Shown: piece by piece, positions 1 to 6,422 of the stretch | Position numbering within the stretch: position 1 is the stretch's first letter | Layout of the letters: each line of letters opens with the position of its first letter | Assembly (NCBI GenBank): GCA_030730545.1 | Contig: JANQUX010000001.1 | Location: 1 to 12,575 of the forward strand | Direction of reading: 5' to 3' | Length of the DNA stretch: 12,575 bases | Source: Maribacter sp. | GTDB lineage: Bacteria; Bacteroidota; Bacteroidia; Flavobacteriales; Flavobacteriaceae | Notes under the pieces: model-generated | Database searches by the model: none | The model's input: only the letters and a program-made list of their open reading frames with translations | What the model was told of the DNA's origin: nothing | Program-made: the position numbers and the translations under genes

Positions 1-729
1 GTAGTCGACACCTATTAATCCGTTTCTGGTTTTCTTATAAAAACCTAATTTTTTGGTTTCCCAAAAGTAATTTTGAACTCTCTTGAGCGCCTCTAATTCT
101 CCACCTTTAAAAGGAAAAGCACTATTTACATTTGTAGAAAAGTCATTAAAACCTAATTTATTTAAAGTGGGAAGTTCAGTTTCATTTATCACTAAGTTTA
201 CATGAGACATTTTAGGTGGTAGTTTCGGTATTGGTCTTACTTTGCAAACTGCCTCACATTTTTTTCTGAAGTTTGTGAAAACATCGGGTATAGATTTAAA
301 GTCATTAAAAGGTATATCATCCGGGTGATATAAAAATTGATCATACACCTCATTGAATTTAACTTCAAAAGGGATTTTTTTCTTTATGTCGTTCAGTATC
401 ACAAGCTCATCTCTTGTCCATTCTTTTTGCAAGAAAATAGTATCAATTGAATGATTCTCTATTAGATTAGGTAGGTAATCTGCCGAATTACCGTGGTAAA
501 CAAAAAGCGGGATATTAAGTTTTTCTAGTTCTTGTTTTAATTGCTGTACAGTTTCCAGTAGAAATTTGGCCCTGAACTTTTCTGTTCTCTTGAATCCGAA
601 TTCATCAATTTCAAAGAAAGAAGATTCAAAGCAATAAAAGCCTGTTAACTTATTGCCTTTCATAGCTTCAACAAGCGACGCATTATCACGAACCCGTAAG
701 TCGTTTCTAAACCAGATTAAATTATTCAT
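1..729 (-). CDS. CRY-DASH family cryptochrome/photolyase, 3' end cut by the window
   Basis: Translating the minus strand from the ATG at 729 gives 243 residues with no stop before the left edge, so this is the N-terminal part of a protein that in its family is usually about 430 to 500 residues. It starts MNNLIWFRNDLRVRDN, the classic beginning of the photolyase alpha/beta (antenna-binding) domain, which fills roughly residues 1-170. Near the cut, residues 235-243 read RNGLIGVDY, where the FAD-binding helical domain begins in CRY-DASH proteins; the FAD pocket and the tryptophan electron-transfer chain lie outside the window. Known role of the family: light-driven repair of cyclobutane pyrimidine dimers, mostly in single-stranded or looped DNA, and possibly light sensing. 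The ATG overlaps the 3' end of the DUF2256 gene by 8 bases, so translation is probably coupled. Assignment to the cryptochrome/photolyase superfamily is very secure; DASH rather than another class is strongly suggested by the end motif and the neighbours. Confidence 0.93.
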   Translation of the reverse strand, partial: MNNLIWFRNDLRVRDNASLVEAMKGNKLTGFYCFESSFFEIDEFGFKRTEKFRAKFLLETVQQLKQELEKLNIPLFVYHGNSADYLPNLIENHSIDTIFLQKEWTRDELVILNDIKKKIPFEVKFNEVYDQFLYHPDDIPFNDFKSIPDVFTNFRKKCEAVCKVRPIPKLPPKMSHVNLVINETELPTLNKLGFNDFSTNVNSAFPFKGGELEALKRVQNYFWETKKLGFYKKTRNGLIGVDY

Positions 730-877
730 GAATTTCCGTTTTCAGTTTATTACGTCTACATTTTTCTCCGCAGTACTTTACATCGTCCCAATTGCGTTCC
801 CATTTTTTGCGCCATGAAAATGGTTTGTTACAAGTAGCACAAATTTTTGTTTCTAGATTTACCTTTTTATGTGCCAC
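722..877 (-). CDS. DUF2256 family small zinc-ribbon-like protein
   Basis: A 51-residue protein with a GTG start. It has two cysteine pairs, C13-x2-C16 and C36-x3-C40, around a very basic, tryptophan-rich middle (SWRKKWERNWDDVKYC, residues 21-36). This is the pattern of DUF2256, a family of about 40 to 60 residues often found next to cryptochrome/photolyase genes. The four cysteines suggest a structural zinc site, and the basic surface could bind nucleic acid, but no function is established that I know of. The GTG shares its first G with the TAG stop of the upstream flavin reductase (TAGTG), and the end of the gene overlaps the CRY-DASH start (ATGAATAA). Both junctions point to one transcript with coupled translation. 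The start is supported by the MAHKK N-terminus usual in the family. The gene is easily missed because of its length and GTG start. Confidence 0.9.
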   Translation of the reverse strand: MAHKKVNLETKICATCNKPFSWRKKWERNWDDVKYCGEKCRRNKLKTEIHE

Positions 878-1512
878 TATAGTATAAGTTTACTGGGTTC
901 GTCTGGTTTTGCATAAGCGAATCGTGCTAAAAGTTGAGGTAGGGCATAAGCATCTAAACCATTGATGGCAACAGTATTTGCTTTATCTAACTGCAACCAA
1001 CCGTCATTGTGTAAAATATTATCCGGTATATATATATGTTCAATAGCACCAATTATTAATAGACAACCATTTTCTTTAATTTCATATTCGTTCACATAGC
1101 TGCAACCCAATTTAATAGCGCTCTCTTTTACGTACGGAGCCTGAAAATCATCTAAATAAGATTCGGTTAAATCGGTTTTTGCAAACTCTGAAATATCTTC
1201 GTCATAACTAGCGGCAGTATGGTGTGCATCTGCTATAATAGCTTCGTTGACCTGGTTGACGGTAAAAAATCCGCTATCTTTAAAGTTAGCGTAGGTATTT
1301 CTTTTTACGGTTAACGGTCTAAGAATAAACCCTAACATCGGCGGTGTACTACCGATATGAACTACAGAATTGAAAATAGCCAAATTCGTAATACCGCTAC
1401 CAGATTTAGAACCTAATAGGTTGGCAGATTTATACCCGGTACAGCTATTGATTAAATGAGCTTTATATCTACTAGGCATTTTACCTAGGTCTTCTTTACT
1501 AAAATGTTTCAA
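877..1512 (-). CDS. Flavin reductase family protein (FMN-binding split-barrel)
   Basis: A 211-residue cytosolic protein of the flavin reductase-like, FMN-binding split-barrel family. Members bind FMN and use NAD(P)H to produce reduced flavin or to reduce small substrates. Recognisable pieces, numbered from the TTG at 1512, are LINSCTGYKSANL (20-33), TNLAIFNS (42-49), PPMLGFILRP (57-66), GFFTVN (81-86), DAHHT (95-99) and the C-terminal region INGLDAYALPQLL. The frame stays open to another TTG at 1533. I prefer 1512 because it gives the family-like N-terminus MKHFSKEDL and because a TAnnTTTG promoter box covers 1531-1538 and so includes the 1533 codon. It is the first gene of a cassette with DUF2256 and CRY-DASH, sharing one base with the next gene. 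Inference: it may supply reduced flavin to, or keep reduced the flavin of, the photolyase. The substrate cannot be read from the sequence. Confidence 0.88.
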   Translation of the reverse strand: MKHFSKEDLGKMPSRYKAHLINSCTGYKSANLLGSKSGSGITNLAIFNSVVHIGSTPPMLGFILRPLTVKRNTYANFKDSGFFTVNQVNEAIIADAHHTAASYDEDISEFAKTDLTESYLDDFQAPYVKESAIKLGCSYVNEYEIKENGCLLIIGAIEHIYIPDNILHNDGWLQLDKANTVAINGLDAYALPQLLARFAYAKPDEPSKLIL

Positions 1513-1530
1513 GTCGTATATTTTGTTTAA

Positions 1531-1538
1531 CAAAAATA
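1531..1538 (-). promoter_or_regulatory. Putative -7 promoter box for the flavin reductase-DUF2256-CRY-DASH cassette
   Basis: The minus strand reads TATTTTTG, a perfect match to the Bacteroidota TAnnTTTG element, 18 bases before the preferred TTG start at 1512. I see no TTTG -33 element at the usual spacing of 19-21 bases, so the call rests on the -7 box alone. Confidence 0.4.
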
Positions 1539-1578
1539 ATTAAAAATTAAACAGATATGAGCTCAAAAAAGAAAATGA

Positions 1579-1610
1579 TTTGCTTAGTTTCTCTCATTAT
1601 ACTAGAAATG
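1579..1610 (+). promoter_or_regulatory. Weak candidate promoter for kmo
   Basis: TTTG at 1579-1582 is followed after 20 bases by TAGAAATG (1603-1610). The spacing fits a Bacteroidota promoter (TTTG, 19-21 bases, TAnnTTTG), but the second element matches only 4 of its 6 fixed positions. It lies 55 bases before the kmo ATG. Confidence 0.25.
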
Positions 1611-1631
1611 AAAGCATAATTTCCTATTTTT

Positions 1632-1648
1632 AACATTCAATTAATGTT
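1632..1648. promoter_or_regulatory. Inverted repeat in the kmo leader, possible operator
   Basis: AACATT-CAATT-AATGTT is a perfect 6-base inverted repeat with a 5-base spacer. It ends 17 bases before the kmo ATG and is immediately followed by a second short palindrome, GGCTTAAAGCC (1649-1659). No transcript terminator is expected here, so a repressor or activator site, or an mRNA leader structure, is the natural reading. No regulator gene lies next to it, and AT-rich leaders throw up such repeats by chance. Confidence 0.3.
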
Positions 1649-1665
1649 GGCTTAAAGCCTTATAC

Positions 1666-3009
1666 ATGACCCAAGAAAAAAAGAACATTGCCATTATTGG
1701 CTCAGGCTTGGTAGGATCCTTGCTTGCTATATACTTGAAAAGATACGGACATCAAATTACGGTATTCGATAGAAGACCAGATATTAGAAATATAGAATTT
1801 TCTGGCCGATCCATAAATCTTGCGATGAGCAATAGAGGGTGGAATGCTTTGCGAGCTGTTGGTATTGAAGAAGAGATAAAAAAAATCGCCATACCGTTAG
1901 ATAAGCGGGCAATGCATGTAATTGGCAAGCCAGAATATTATCAGAAATATGGTAAGGAAGGAGAGGCTATATGGTCAATATCTCGTGGCGTACTTAATAA
2001 GCTCATGATCGATCTTGCCGAAAAGAATGGAGTGGACTTTCGTTTTGAAGAAAAAGTTTGGGATATAGATTTACCGGAAGCCAAAGTCTTTACCGGTGAA
2101 ACCGAAAAAGGGGAGTGGACAGAGTACCCGTTCGATTTGGTATTTGGTTGCGACGGGGCTTTTTCAAGAGTTCGTCATAAAATGCAACGACGTAGTGGTT
2201 TTGATTATTCTCAGAGTTTTATCGACGTAGGTTATAAAGAACTGACCATACCGCCGAATACAGACGGTTCACATAAATTAGATAAACATTCTTTTCATAT
2301 ATGGCCACGCGGTAAATTCATGTTTATTGCCATGCCCAATTTAGATGGAAGCTTTACTTGTACATTATTTATGCCCTTTGAAGGTGATGTCTCTTTTGAT
2401 AGCATAAAAACTAAGAAAGATGCGGTTCATTTCTTTAATACCTATTTTCCGAATGTAATGGGTGATATAGAAAACCTTACAGAAGACTTTTTTAAAAACC
2501 CAACAAGCGCCATGGTAACGATGAAATGCTATCCTTGGACCTATTGGGACAAAGTTGCTCTTGTAGGTGACTCAGCGCATGCCGTAGTGCCATTTTACGG
2601 ACAAGGAATGAACGCTGGTTTCGAAGATATTTTTGAGCTCGATGAAATTATTAAGGAATTCGGAGATGATTGGGAGCGTATTTTTTCAACCTACCAAAAA
2701 AAGCGTAAACCGAATACAGATGCAATAGCAGAATTAAGCTATCGTAATTTTATGGAGATGAGCAGTAAAACTGCCGATACCAATTTCTTGCTACAAAAGA
2801 AAATAGAAAAGCACTTTTCAGCGAAGCATCCAGAAAAATGGATCCCTGCTTATAGCAGAGTAACGTTTTCAAATAGACCATACGCAGAAGCATTGGCAGA
2901 AGGCGATGCACAAGAAAATATTATGAAAGAAGTCATGAAAGTGCCAAATATAACTGAGAAATGGGATAGTGAAGAAGTTGAAAAGTTAATGTTAACGCTT
3001 ATCGGTTAA
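1666..3009 (+). CDS. kmo: Kynurenine 3-monooxygenase
   Basis: A 447-residue FAD-dependent hydroxylase converting L-kynurenine, NADPH and O2 to 3-hydroxykynurenine in tryptophan degradation, a route that also leads to quinolinate and NAD. The N-terminal dinucleotide fold has GSGLVG (12-17) with acidic D35 at the end of strand 2. GRSINLAMSNRGW (47-59) is characteristic of the family. CDGAFSRVR (162-170) and VGDSAHAVVPFYGQGMN (300-316) are the second and third FAD motifs of class A flavoprotein monooxygenases. Residues that hold kynurenine in studied KMOs (Arg84, Tyr98, Asn369 and Tyr404 in the Pseudomonas enzyme) appear matched by R81, Y95, N361 and Y396, with consistent spacing. The C-terminus lacks the membrane anchor of the eukaryotic enzyme, so it should be soluble. 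The other kynurenine-pathway genes are not in the window. Its TAA directly abuts the stop of the facing DUF4174 gene, leaving no room for its own terminator. Confidence 0.96.
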   Translation: MTQEKKNIAIIGSGLVGSLLAIYLKRYGHQITVFDRRPDIRNIEFSGRSINLAMSNRGWNALRAVGIEEEIKKIAIPLDKRAMHVIGKPEYYQKYGKEGEAIWSISRGVLNKLMIDLAEKNGVDFRFEEKVWDIDLPEAKVFTGETEKGEWTEYPFDLVFGCDGAFSRVRHKMQRRSGFDYSQSFIDVGYKELTIPPNTDGSHKLDKHSFHIWPRGKFMFIAMPNLDGSFTCTLFMPFEGDVSFDSIKTKKDAVHFFNTYFPNVMGDIENLTEDFFKNPTSAMVTMKCYPWTYWDKVALVGDSAHAVVPFYGQGMNAGFEDIFELDEIIKEFGDDWERIFSTYQKKRKPNTDAIAELSYRNFMEMSSKTADTNFLLQKKIEKHFSAKHPEKWIPAYSRVTFSNRPYAEALAEGDAQENIMKEVMKVPNITEKWDSEEVEKLMLTLIG

Positions 3010-3423
3010 TTACTTATTAGACCTCATTTCACTTTTACGCATTGGCATACTGTCAATTAAATCACATAGTTTTTCTAAGTTAAAAGGGTATGGTGCTTTA
3101 GATTTAGTGCCACCATCTTTTCCTATTAAAATATAGCCGTTGTAAGATTTTGGCAATATAGTTGATTTTTTTATACCTGTAATTGTTCTATTGGTGTTGT
3201 AAAATAGGTGGTCTTTGTAAACGAAAACCACAATATCTCTTTCGGTAAGCTTAGAAGCATTATTGTTGATAATTTCCAAGGCATTTTTTACATCGGTAAA
3301 ATTAGTATCATTTTCATATAGAATTACAATTCTACTTTTCCATTGAAAGTCCGATAAATCTTGAGCTGCCATATTAAAACTATGTATCATAATAAAAATG
3401 AAAATGATTTTTAAAGATTTCAT
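3010..3423 (-). CDS. Secreted DUF4174 domain protein
   Basis: A 137-residue protein with a clear N-terminal signal peptide (hydrophobic residues 5-17, likely cleavage after A19-A20, before QDLSDFQW), so it should be periplasmic or secreted. The rest matches DUF4174: a WKSRIVILY strand near the start, ERDIVVFVY in the middle, LIGKDGG (99-105) and the C-terminal IDSMPMR (123-129), which in this family follows the strand-helix of a thioredoxin-like fold. There is no CxxC, so no redox activity is expected, and the family has no assigned function that I know of. I use the ATG at 3423 because it gives the cleanest signal peptide. In-frame ATGs at 3429 and 3441 exist, but 3441 touches the upstream terminator. 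The stop codons of this gene and kmo are directly adjacent on opposite strands. Confidence 0.85.
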   Translation of the reverse strand: MKSLKIIFIFIMIHSFNMAAQDLSDFQWKSRIVILYENDTNFTDVKNALEIINNNASKLTERDIVVFVYKDHLFYNTNRTITGIKKSTILPKSYNGYILIGKDGGTKSKAPYPFNLEKLCDLIDSMPMRKSEMRSNK

Positions 3424-3441
3424 AGTCATGAATTTAAACAA

Positions 3442-3472
3442 AAAAAAGCCATCTTTTACAGATGGCTTTTTT
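3442..3472. terminator. Strong intrinsic terminator, probably bidirectional
   Basis: A perfect hairpin: AAAAAAGCCATC (3442-3453), loop TTTTACA, GATGGCTTTTTT (3461-3472). On the minus strand it lies 22 bases after the stop of the zinc-ribbon-family gene and ends in a run of eight T, so it should end the nif3 operon. On the plus strand it also ends in six T, so it could stop transcripts reading rightward from kmo. Confidence 0.85.
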
Positions 3473-3494
3473 AATATATGTTAGATGTTTGCTA

Positions 3495-4274
3495 TTATAG
3501 TTTAGCAAACATTTTTTGCATTTTTTCACTTTCCTCTTCAGCTAGAATAGGATCAACTAAAATACGACCACTATGCTCATCTGTAATTATCTTCTTTCTT
3601 GAAGCAATTTCAACTTGAACCTGTGGTGGTATAGTAAAGAAAGAACCACCAGAAGCACCTCTTTCAATTGGCACAACAGCTAAACCATTCTTAACATTGT
3701 TACGAATACGTGCATATGCCTTAACCAAACGCTCTTCGATTTTATCTTGATATTTGATAGACTCTTCAAGCAATGCTTTTTCTTCTTTCTCAGTTTCGGC
3801 AAGAATAGCATTCAATTCACTTTTCTTATGCTTTAAGTGAGCATCACGTTCAGATAAACGTTCTTTAGTTTCAGAAATAACAGCTTTTTTCTGATCAATT
3901 TGAGCTTTGAATTCTTTAATGTTCTTTTCGGCCAATTGAATTTCCAATTCTTGGAACTCCAATTCTTTACTAATTGAATTGAATTCTCTACTGTTACGAA
4001 CATTCTTTTGTTGCTCGCCGTATTTTTTGATTAAAGCCTTTGCTTCGTCAATAAGGTTTTTCTTAGCTCCGATTTCAAAGTTGATATTCTCTAAATCAGA
4101 TTTAAGTTTATCCATTCTCGTTTTTAAACCAAGGACTTCATCTTCCAAATCTTCTACTTCTAAAGGTAGTTCACCACGAACATTCCTTATTTCATCAACC
4201 CTAGAATCAATTAATTGCAAATCATATAATGCTCTTAACTTTGCTTCTACAGACGAATCTTCTTTTTTTGCCAT
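3495..4274 (-). CDS. Coiled-coil protein of the C4 zinc-ribbon family, zinc ligands lost
   Basis: A 259-residue cytosolic protein. Residues about 10-185 are a long charged coiled coil rich in Glu, Lys and Leu, with the family's conserved KYGEQQKNVRNSREF turn (84-98). The C-terminal part (about 186-245) aligns by eye with the C4-type zinc ribbon family (zf-RING_7, PF02591): AVVPIERGASGGSFFTIPP then TDEHSGRIL. In typical members the two knuckles are CxxC pairs; here the positions are S208/S211 and D232/S235, and the whole protein has no cysteine. It therefore cannot hold a cysteine-bound zinc, yet the surrounding framework is intact, so it is not a decaying gene. It starts 1 base after the Nif3 stop and surely shares its transcript. 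Family members have been proposed as nucleic-acid-binding or trafficking helpers, with no firm role. The family call is strong; the function is unknown. Confidence 0.88.
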   Translation of the reverse strand: MAKKEDSSVEAKLRALYDLQLIDSRVDEIRNVRGELPLEVEDLEDEVLGLKTRMDKLKSDLENINFEIGAKKNLIDEAKALIKKYGEQQKNVRNSREFNSISKELEFQELEIQLAEKNIKEFKAQIDQKKAVISETKERLSERDAHLKHKKSELNAILAETEKEEKALLEESIKYQDKIEERLVKAYARIRNNVKNGLAVVPIERGASGGSFFTIPPQVQVEIASRKKIITDEHSGRILVDPILAEEESEKMQKMFAKL

Positions 4275-4275
4275 A

Positions 4276-5370
4276 TTAAAAATAATTGATGGGATTTGTT
4301 ATACTTTCAGATAAATGGATTGCAAAATTAGGAATTTTTTTCGTAAGATAATCAACTAAAAGGTTTTTTGTAAACTGCTCAGTTTCAAAGTGTCCTATAT
4401 CTGCCAAAACTATTTGGTTTTCAGCCTCGTAAAATTGATGGTATTTTAGATCAGCGGTAACAAATACGTCTGCTCCGGCAGCTTTCGCAGCACCGATGGC
4501 AAAAGAGCCACTACCACCTAAAACGGCGACTTTTTTAATTTTTCGTTCAAGTAAATCCGAATGTCTAACGAGCTTTGCGTTCATTTTTAACTTTAAATGG
4601 TTCAGAAAGTCCGTTTCGTTCATATCATTTTCAAGCACACCTATCATACCCATGCCAATATCTTGGTTTGTGTTTTCTATAGTTTGTATGTCGTAGGCAA
4701 CCTCTTCGTAAGGGTGTGTTTTTAGTAATGCCTGTAAAATGGCACGCTCTTCATTTTTACCAAAAATACAGGTAAACATCGCCTCACGTTCTTCATGCGT
4801 TTTGCCTATTTCGCCTTTTACGGGGTTGGCATTTTCATTCGCTTTATAAGTGCCTACACCTTCATGAGAAAAGCTACAATTCGAATACTTACCTATGTCA
4901 CCTGCGCCAGCAGTAAAAAGTGCATTTTTGACTTCTTCTAGGTTATCGGTCGGAATATAGGTAGTTAGTTTTTTAATAGTTCCTTTTTGTGGGATGAGAA
5001 TTTTGGTATTTTTTAAGCCTAGTACCTCACAAATTTTAGCATTTACCCCATTTTTAGCATTGTCTAATGCGGTATGGTTTGAGTATATGGCGATGTCATT
5101 TTTAATCGCTTTAATGACCACACGTTCAACATAATTTTTCCCGGTAATTTTTTTTAATCCCCCGAAAATAATAGGGTGAAAGCTTACGATTAAATTACAT
5201 TTTTTGGCAATGGCTTCATCGATAACATTTTCTAAAGTATCTAGTGTAACCAGCACCCCGCTAACTTCAGTAGAGGTGTTACCGACTAACAACCCTACAT
5301 TGTCAAAATCTTCGGCATAGGTTAAGGGAGCGAACTCTTCTAAAATTTGGGTTATGTCTTTTACGGTCAT
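4276..5370 (-). CDS. Nif3-like dinuclear metal centre protein with PII-like insert
   Basis: A 364-residue member of the Nif3/YbgI family, hexameric proteins with a two-metal site; sometimes labelled GTP cyclohydrolase 1 type 2 homologue, but without a settled reaction. Numbered from the ATG at 5370, the N-terminal half has AEDFDNVGLLVG (19-30) and SFHPIIFGGLK (63-73). The C-terminal half has LGGSGSFAI and DIGHFETEQ. Likely metal ligands are H65, D103, H327 and E331. The first of the usual two adjacent histidines is phenylalanine (F64), a change I believe is common in Bacteroidota. Between the halves, residues about 132-235 form the PII/CutA-like insert known from Bacillus YqfO, including HPYEEVAYD (219-227). 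The frame is open to an ATG at 5394, but that codon lies inside a TAnnTTTG promoter box, and MTVKDI is the usual family start. The downstream coiled-coil gene follows after one base. Confidence 0.93.
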   Translation of the reverse strand: MTVKDITQILEEFAPLTYAEDFDNVGLLVGNTSTEVSGVLVTLDTLENVIDEAIAKKCNLIVSFHPIIFGGLKKITGKNYVERVVIKAIKNDIAIYSNHTALDNAKNGVNAKICEVLGLKNTKILIPQKGTIKKLTTYIPTDNLEEVKNALFTAGAGDIGKYSNCSFSHEGVGTYKANENANPVKGEIGKTHEEREAMFTCIFGKNEERAILQALLKTHPYEEVAYDIQTIENTNQDIGMGMIGVLENDMNETDFLNHLKLKMNAKLVRHSDLLERKIKKVAVLGGSGSFAIGAAKAAGADVFVTADLKYHQFYEAENQIVLADIGHFETEQFTKNLLVDYLTKKIPNFAIHLSESITNPINYF

Positions 5371-5391
5371 TTTATTGAAAAATAAGATATT

Positions 5392-5399
5392 CAAAGATA
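5392..5399 (-). promoter_or_regulatory. Putative -7 promoter box for the nif3 operon
   Basis: The minus strand reads TATCTTTG, a perfect TAnnTTTG match, 21 bases before the preferred ATG at 5370. No good -33 TTTG is visible at the right spacing. Its position argues against the more upstream ATG at 5394. Confidence 0.45.
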
Positions 5400-5407
5400 A
5401 ATTATTA

Positions 5408-5415
5408 TAATTTCG
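5408..5415 (+). promoter_or_regulatory. Weak -7 box candidate for lpxK
   Basis: TAATTTCG differs from TAnnTTTG at one position and ends only 5 bases before the lpxK ATG. If used, the mRNA would have almost no leader. The 50 bases between the divergent starts leave little other room, but the evidence is thin. Confidence 0.22.
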
Positions 5416-5420
5416 TTCTG

Positions 5421-6422
5421 ATGCAGGTGTTACGAAAACTTCTTTTTCCTATTTCATTGATCTACGGGTTGATTGTCTTTCTTAGAAATCGATTATTCGA
5501 TGTTGGTATTTTTTCATCACGGCAGTTTGCTACAAAAACCATTTGTGTAGGTAACTTAAGCGTTGGCGGAACAGGCAAGACACCTATGATAGAGTTGTTG
5601 GTGCGTTCACTATCAGGCACCTATACATCGGCTATTTTAAGTAGAGGCTATAAGAGAAAGTCGGCAGGATTTTTACTGGCTACAGAAAATACCAGTGTAG
5701 AAGATTTAGGCGATGAGCCTTTTCAGTTGAAAACAAAATTTTCTAATGTTGCGGTAGCGGTAGATGCCGACAGAAGAAATGGAATACAGCAACTTGAAAA
5801 TATAATAAAGCCAGATGTTATTCTTCTAGACGATGCTTTTCAACATAGAAAGGTGAAGCCAGATTTTTCAATTCTGTTAACTGCTTATGATAATTTGTAT
5901 ATAGATGATTGGTATTTGCCTACCGGTAATTTAAGGGATGCAAAAGGGGAAGCAAAGAGAGCTCAGATTATTGTGGTGACCAAATGTCCGTCAGAAATTT
6001 CGAAACAAGAACAAGCTACAATAGCTGCAAAAATGAATCTCGCCCCTGATAAAAAGTTATTGTTTAGTTATTTGAGGTATAATACTGATTTAAAAGGTAC
6101 TGAGATGTCTTTAGAGGCTTTGAAAAGCAAGAAGGTAACATTGGTGACTGGTATAGCCAATCCTGAGCCGTTAGAGCGTTTCTTAACTTCAGCAGGACTC
6201 ACCTTTGAACATTTAAAGTTTAAGGACCATCATTTTTTTACCGATCAAGAAATAGAAGATTTAAAAAGTAAAGAATGCATTCTTACTACAGAAAAAGACT
6301 ATGTGCGTTTACAGACTAAAATAGCTCAACTACATTACATCGAGGTAAAGCATGAGTTTTTAGAACATGGAAAAGAAGTTTTAGAAGCAGCGTTACACCA
6401 GTTTATGACAAAGACTTCCTAG
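5421..6422 (+). CDS. lpxK: Tetraacyldisaccharide 4'-kinase
   Basis: A 333-residue inner-membrane-associated kinase that phosphorylates the 4' position of tetraacyldisaccharide 1-phosphate to give lipid IVA, a late step in lipid A synthesis and a marker of an outer membrane. Residues about 7-22 are hydrophobic and fit the N-terminal membrane-associated helix. The P-loop is GNLSVGGTGKTP (44-55), followed by LSRGYKRK (73-80), GDEP (97-100), DDAFQHRKV (137-145) with the conserved Asp-Asp-x-x-Gln-His, and LPTGNLRD (166-173), the local version of the LPxGxLRE motif. Length agrees with the family. It reads divergently from the nif3 operon, with 50 bases between the two start codons. Its last 20 bases overlap the 3' end of the hybrid kinase gene on the other strand. 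Nothing suggests damage. Confidence 0.95.
   Translation: MQVLRKLLFPISLIYGLIVFLRNRLFDVGIFSSRQFATKTICVGNLSVGGTGKTPMIELLVRSLSGTYTSAILSRGYKRKSAGFLLATENTSVEDLGDEPFQLKTKFSNVAVAVDADRRNGIQQLENIIKPDVILLDDAFQHRKVKPDFSILLTAYDNLYIDDWYLPTGNLRDAKGEAKRAQIIVVTKCPSEISKQEQATIAAKMNLAPDKKLLFSYLRYNTDLKGTEMSLEALKSKKVTLVTGIANPEPLERFLTSAGLTFEHLKFKDHHFFTDQEIEDLKSKECILTTEKDYVRLQTKIAQLHYIEVKHEFLEHGKEVLEAALHQFMTKTS

Noticed and set aside
3495..4274. Pseudogenised zinc-ribbon protein
   Set aside because: The reading frame, length and framework motifs are intact; only the metal ligands are substituted, which points to divergence and not decay.
3979..4314. Open frame of 111 codons on the plus strand
   Set aside because: It is antisense to the coiled-coil gene and crosses into the Nif3 gene. 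Its Ser/Phe-rich composition is what the reverse of Glu/Lys-rich codons gives, and no family is recognisable.
4496..4696. Open frame of 66 codons on the plus strand inside the Nif3 gene
   Set aside because: It is antisense to a conserved coding region and has no sign of its own expression.
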